Positions 5,076-6,702 of a DNA stretch of 6,702 nt are shown here, piece by piece. Position 1 is the first letter of the stretch. Every line of letters begins with the position of its first letter. This DNA comes from Oscillospiraceae bacterium (GTDB taxonomy: Bacteria; Bacillota; Clostridia; Oscillospirales; Oscillospiraceae): positions 1 to 6,702 of the forward strand of contig JAJPXI010000107.1 of the NCBI GenBank assembly GCA_021205585.1, written 5' to 3'. Below the pieces are notes generated by a model. The model was not told the origin of the DNA. It did not search any database and saw only the letters and a program-made list of their open reading frames with translations. Both the position numbers and the translations under genes were made by a program.

Positions 5076-6494
5076 ATGGAAGAAAATATACAAAACTCGC
5101 AGAATAAAATGGGCGCAATGCCCGTGCCCAAACTGCTGATTCACATGGGCATCCCCATGATTTTGTCCATGCTGGGACAGGCCCTTTATAATTTTGTGGA
5201 CACCTATTTCGTCTCCCAGATTCCGGACACGGCCACGGTGAGCGAGATGGGGGACAAGGCCATCAACGCCCTGACCCTGGCCTATCCGGTGCAGATGGTC
5301 ATGATTGCCATTTGCGTGGGCATCGGCATTGCCACCAACAGCATGCTGGCCCACAACCTGGGCCGGAAGAACCGGGAGCAGGCCAGCCGGGTGGCGGGCA
5401 ACGCCATGTTCCTGTGCTTTGTGTTTCTGATTATCACCGTGCTGTTCGGCCTGTTCGCCGCCAGGGCCTTCATCGCCAGCCAGACCAGCGACCCGGTGGT
5501 CATCCAGCTGGGCACCTCCTATCTGCGCATCGTCACCGTCTGCTCCATCGGCTCCATCGGCTATATGTGCGTGGAAAAGGTGGTCATGGGCTGCGGCAAC
5601 ACCAGAGCCACCATGATTGGGCAGCTGTCCGGCGCGATCGTCAACATCGTTCTGGATCCCATTTTAATCTTCGGCCTGTTCGGCCTGCCCGCCCTGGGCG
5701 TGGTGGGCGCGGCCTGGGCCACCGTCATCGGCCAGGTGGTCTCTTTCCTGATTATCTGCTACGTCAACTTTTTCCGCAATAAAGAAATCGACAACCGTCT
5801 GCGCTATCTGCTGCCCCACCGGAACATTTTGAAGCAGATGTTCCCCATCGCCGGCCCGGCCATCGTCATGCAGATTATGACCCCGGTTATGTCCTACGGC
5901 ATGAATTTGATTCTGGGCCTGGTGAACGCCTACGCCGTCACCGCCTGGGGCGTATACTATAAGGTGCAGTATTTTATGTACATGGCCGTCTACGGCCTGA
6001 ATAACGCCTCCATCGCCGTAACCGCCTACAATTTTGGCTCCCGGCGGGGGGACAGGATTAAGCAGTCCATCAAGTTCTCCCTGCTGTATACCATCCTTAT
6101 GATGGCCGTGGGTACCGCGCTGGTGCAGCTGTTCGCCCGGCAGCTCATCGGCCTGTTTTCCATCACAGAGTCCTCCGCCCGGCTGGCCTTGTACGCCCTG
6201 CGCATTGCCACTCTGGGATTCACCCTCGGCGGGGTGAATATCATCCTCCAGGGCGTGTGCCAGGCGCTGGAGGGCGGCGTGTCCTCCCTGATTGTCTCCC
6301 TGCTGCGCATGGCGGCGGTCATCCTGCCCCTGGCCTGGCTGTTTGTGCGCGTGGACCCGTCGGGCGGCCTGGTGTGGCTGGCCCTGCCCCTGGCGGAGCT
6401 GGCCGGCCTGATCGCCGCCGTTTTGCTGACCCGCCGGCGGTATCGGATTTGTATGAAACGCATCAAAGAACCGGCGGAGGATGCCGGTGAGTAA
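5076..6494 (+). CDS. MATE family efflux transporter
   Basis: This 472-residue integral membrane protein belongs to the multidrug and toxic compound extrusion family, cation-coupled antiporters that expel drugs and other organic compounds across the cytoplasmic membrane. The length and about twelve hydrophobic segments fit the family. The two halves are joined by a charged linker around residues 232-255. Typical features are PMILSMLGQALYNFVDTYFV (27-46) in the first helix, the conserved NIVLDPILIFGL (190-201) and ALGVVGAAWATVIGQ (206-220) of the first half, and YNFGSRRGDRIKQ (318-330) in the second half. The C-terminus is a short charged tail after LLTRRRYRICMKR (450-462). GGAGGG (5065-5070) lies 5 nt before the ATG. 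The gene has its own terminator and no adjacent regulator. Substrate and coupling ion (Na+ or H+) cannot be read from the sequence. Confidence 0.95.
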   Translation: MEENIQNSQNKMGAMPVPKLLIHMGIPMILSMLGQALYNFVDTYFVSQIPDTATVSEMGDKAINALTLAYPVQMVMIAICVGIGIATNSMLAHNLGRKNREQASRVAGNAMFLCFVFLIITVLFGLFAARAFIASQTSDPVVIQLGTSYLRIVTVCSIGSIGYMCVEKVVMGCGNTRATMIGQLSGAIVNIVLDPILIFGLFGLPALGVVGAAWATVIGQVVSFLIICYVNFFRNKEIDNRLRYLLPHRNILKQMFPIAGPAIVMQIMTPVMSYGMNLILGLVNAYAVTAWGVYYKVQYFMYMAVYGLNNASIAVTAYNFGSRRGDRIKQSIKFSLLYTILMMAVGTALVQLFARQLIGLFSITESSARLALYALRIATLGFTLGGVNIILQGVCQALEGGVSSLIVSLLRMAAVILPLAWLFVRVDPSGGLVWLALPLAELAGLIAAVLLTRRRYRICMKRIKEPAEDAGE

Positions 6495-6496
6495 AA

Positions 6497-6537
6497 ACGC
6501 ACGGACTGGCCCCACAAGCCGTCCGTGCGTTCCTTTT
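6497..6537 (+). terminator. Intrinsic terminator of the MATE gene
   Basis: ACGCACGGAC (6497-6506) pairs perfectly with GTCCGTGCGT (6521-6530), and GGC/GCC can pair inside across a bulged T. TCCTTTTT follows. It begins 2 nt after the stop codon. Confidence 0.92.
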
Positions 6538-6546
6538 TATGTCTAA

Positions 6547-6702
6547 GGAAGCACTGATTAAATGCGTCTGCGGCGGCTGGCAATGATTTTGCACAAGAGC
6601 AACGCTGAAACCGTCACCTGGCCAGCATAGCTGTCCGGCCTACGCTACAAATGTGCCACTGGCACATTTGCTTCACGCTGCGGTTTCAAACTTTTGCAAC
6701 GC
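6547..6702. mobile_element. Left part of a family B MITE variant, cut by the window edge
   Basis: The first 35 bases, starting GGAAGCACTGATTAAATGCG, are identical to the left end of the element at 1049-1207. CTAA (6543-6546) precedes it, as at the other complete site. After position 6581 the core is different and rich in dyads: TGAAACCG (6606-6613) with CGGTTTCA (6681-6688), and a perfect 11-bp hairpin at 6648-6670. The last 19 bases (6684-6702) are the exact reverse complement of 1104-1122. The right end is outside the window. It lies just after the MATE terminator. Confidence 0.82.
6648..6670. repeat. Perfect 11-bp inverted repeat in the MITE core
   Basis: CAAATGTGCCA (6648-6658) and TGGCACATTTG (6660-6670) are perfect complements separated by one base. 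The pairing could form a cruciform in DNA or a hairpin in RNA, although a 1-nt loop would force the inner pairs open. It lies inside the larger dyad of 6606-6613 and 6681-6688, so the whole core could fold into a branched stem. Confidence 0.75.

Noticed and set aside
4389..5354. A 321-codon open frame on the minus strand
   Set aside because: It runs antisense across aspB, its terminator and the start of the MATE gene. Its translation is rich in His, Gly and Ala with no domain pattern, as expected for an antisense shadow of GC-rich genes.
5664..6515. A 283-codon minus-strand open frame
   Set aside because: It is antisense to the MATE gene, whose frame has clear family motifs. The minus-strand product is Gln/Gly/His-rich low complexity.
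1..6702. CRISPR array, tRNA, rRNA, defence or phage genes
   Set aside because: No regularly spaced direct repeats, no cloverleaf or rRNA-like segment, and no protein suggesting these systems was seen on either strand. The repeats present are MITEs with inverted ends.

Overview
This window looks like chromosomal DNA from a GC-rich gut Clostridia member, most likely Oscillospiraceae (the Flavonifractor / Lawsonibacter / Intestinimonas neighbourhood). The grounds are its GC-rich codon use, strong GGAGG-type ribosome binding sites, sigma-A promoters, U-tailed hairpin terminators, and proteins that resemble Bacillus/Clostridium families. The organism call is an inference; no marker gene is present.

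Layout from left to right. A truncated MITE end (1-54) lies just upstream of a DegV-family fatty-acid-binding protein gene (90-971, +), which ends at a perfect 19-bp-stem bidirectional terminator. Facing it is a minus-strand pair: xpt, xanthine phosphoribosyltransferase (2690-3262), then a BMP/PnrA-type purine-nucleoside-binding lipoprotein (1286-2548). A clear promoter sits upstream of xpt. Next comes a short plus-strand relic that looks like the tail of a LysR-type regulator. It is followed by an aspartate aminotransferase (3696-4883, +) with its own near-consensus promoter and terminator, and a MATE-family efflux pump (5076-6494, +) with its own terminator. The window ends inside another MITE copy (from 6547).

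The five intact genes are ordinary. The unusual content is the repeats. Two families of short, non-coding, transposon-like elements can be resolved to the base. Family A is 80 bp, has 12-bp ends GGGAACCTCTAA, and makes 4-bp target duplications. Family B has ends GGAAG(C/G)ACTGATTAAAT and lies next to CTAA. At 1037-1279 a 159-bp B element sits inside an A element with a CTAA duplication. An uninterrupted A copy 1.3 kb away (2574-2653) preserves the empty site.

The two A copies lie in inverted orientation directly against the two ends of the BMP lipoprotein gene. One is between xpt and BMP in what looks like a purine-salvage operon. The other is between the BMP stop codon and the terminator it shares with degV. 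No transposase is present, so these elements would have to be moved by an enzyme encoded elsewhere. I see no new multi-gene system, CRISPR array, tRNA, rRNA or phage gene here.
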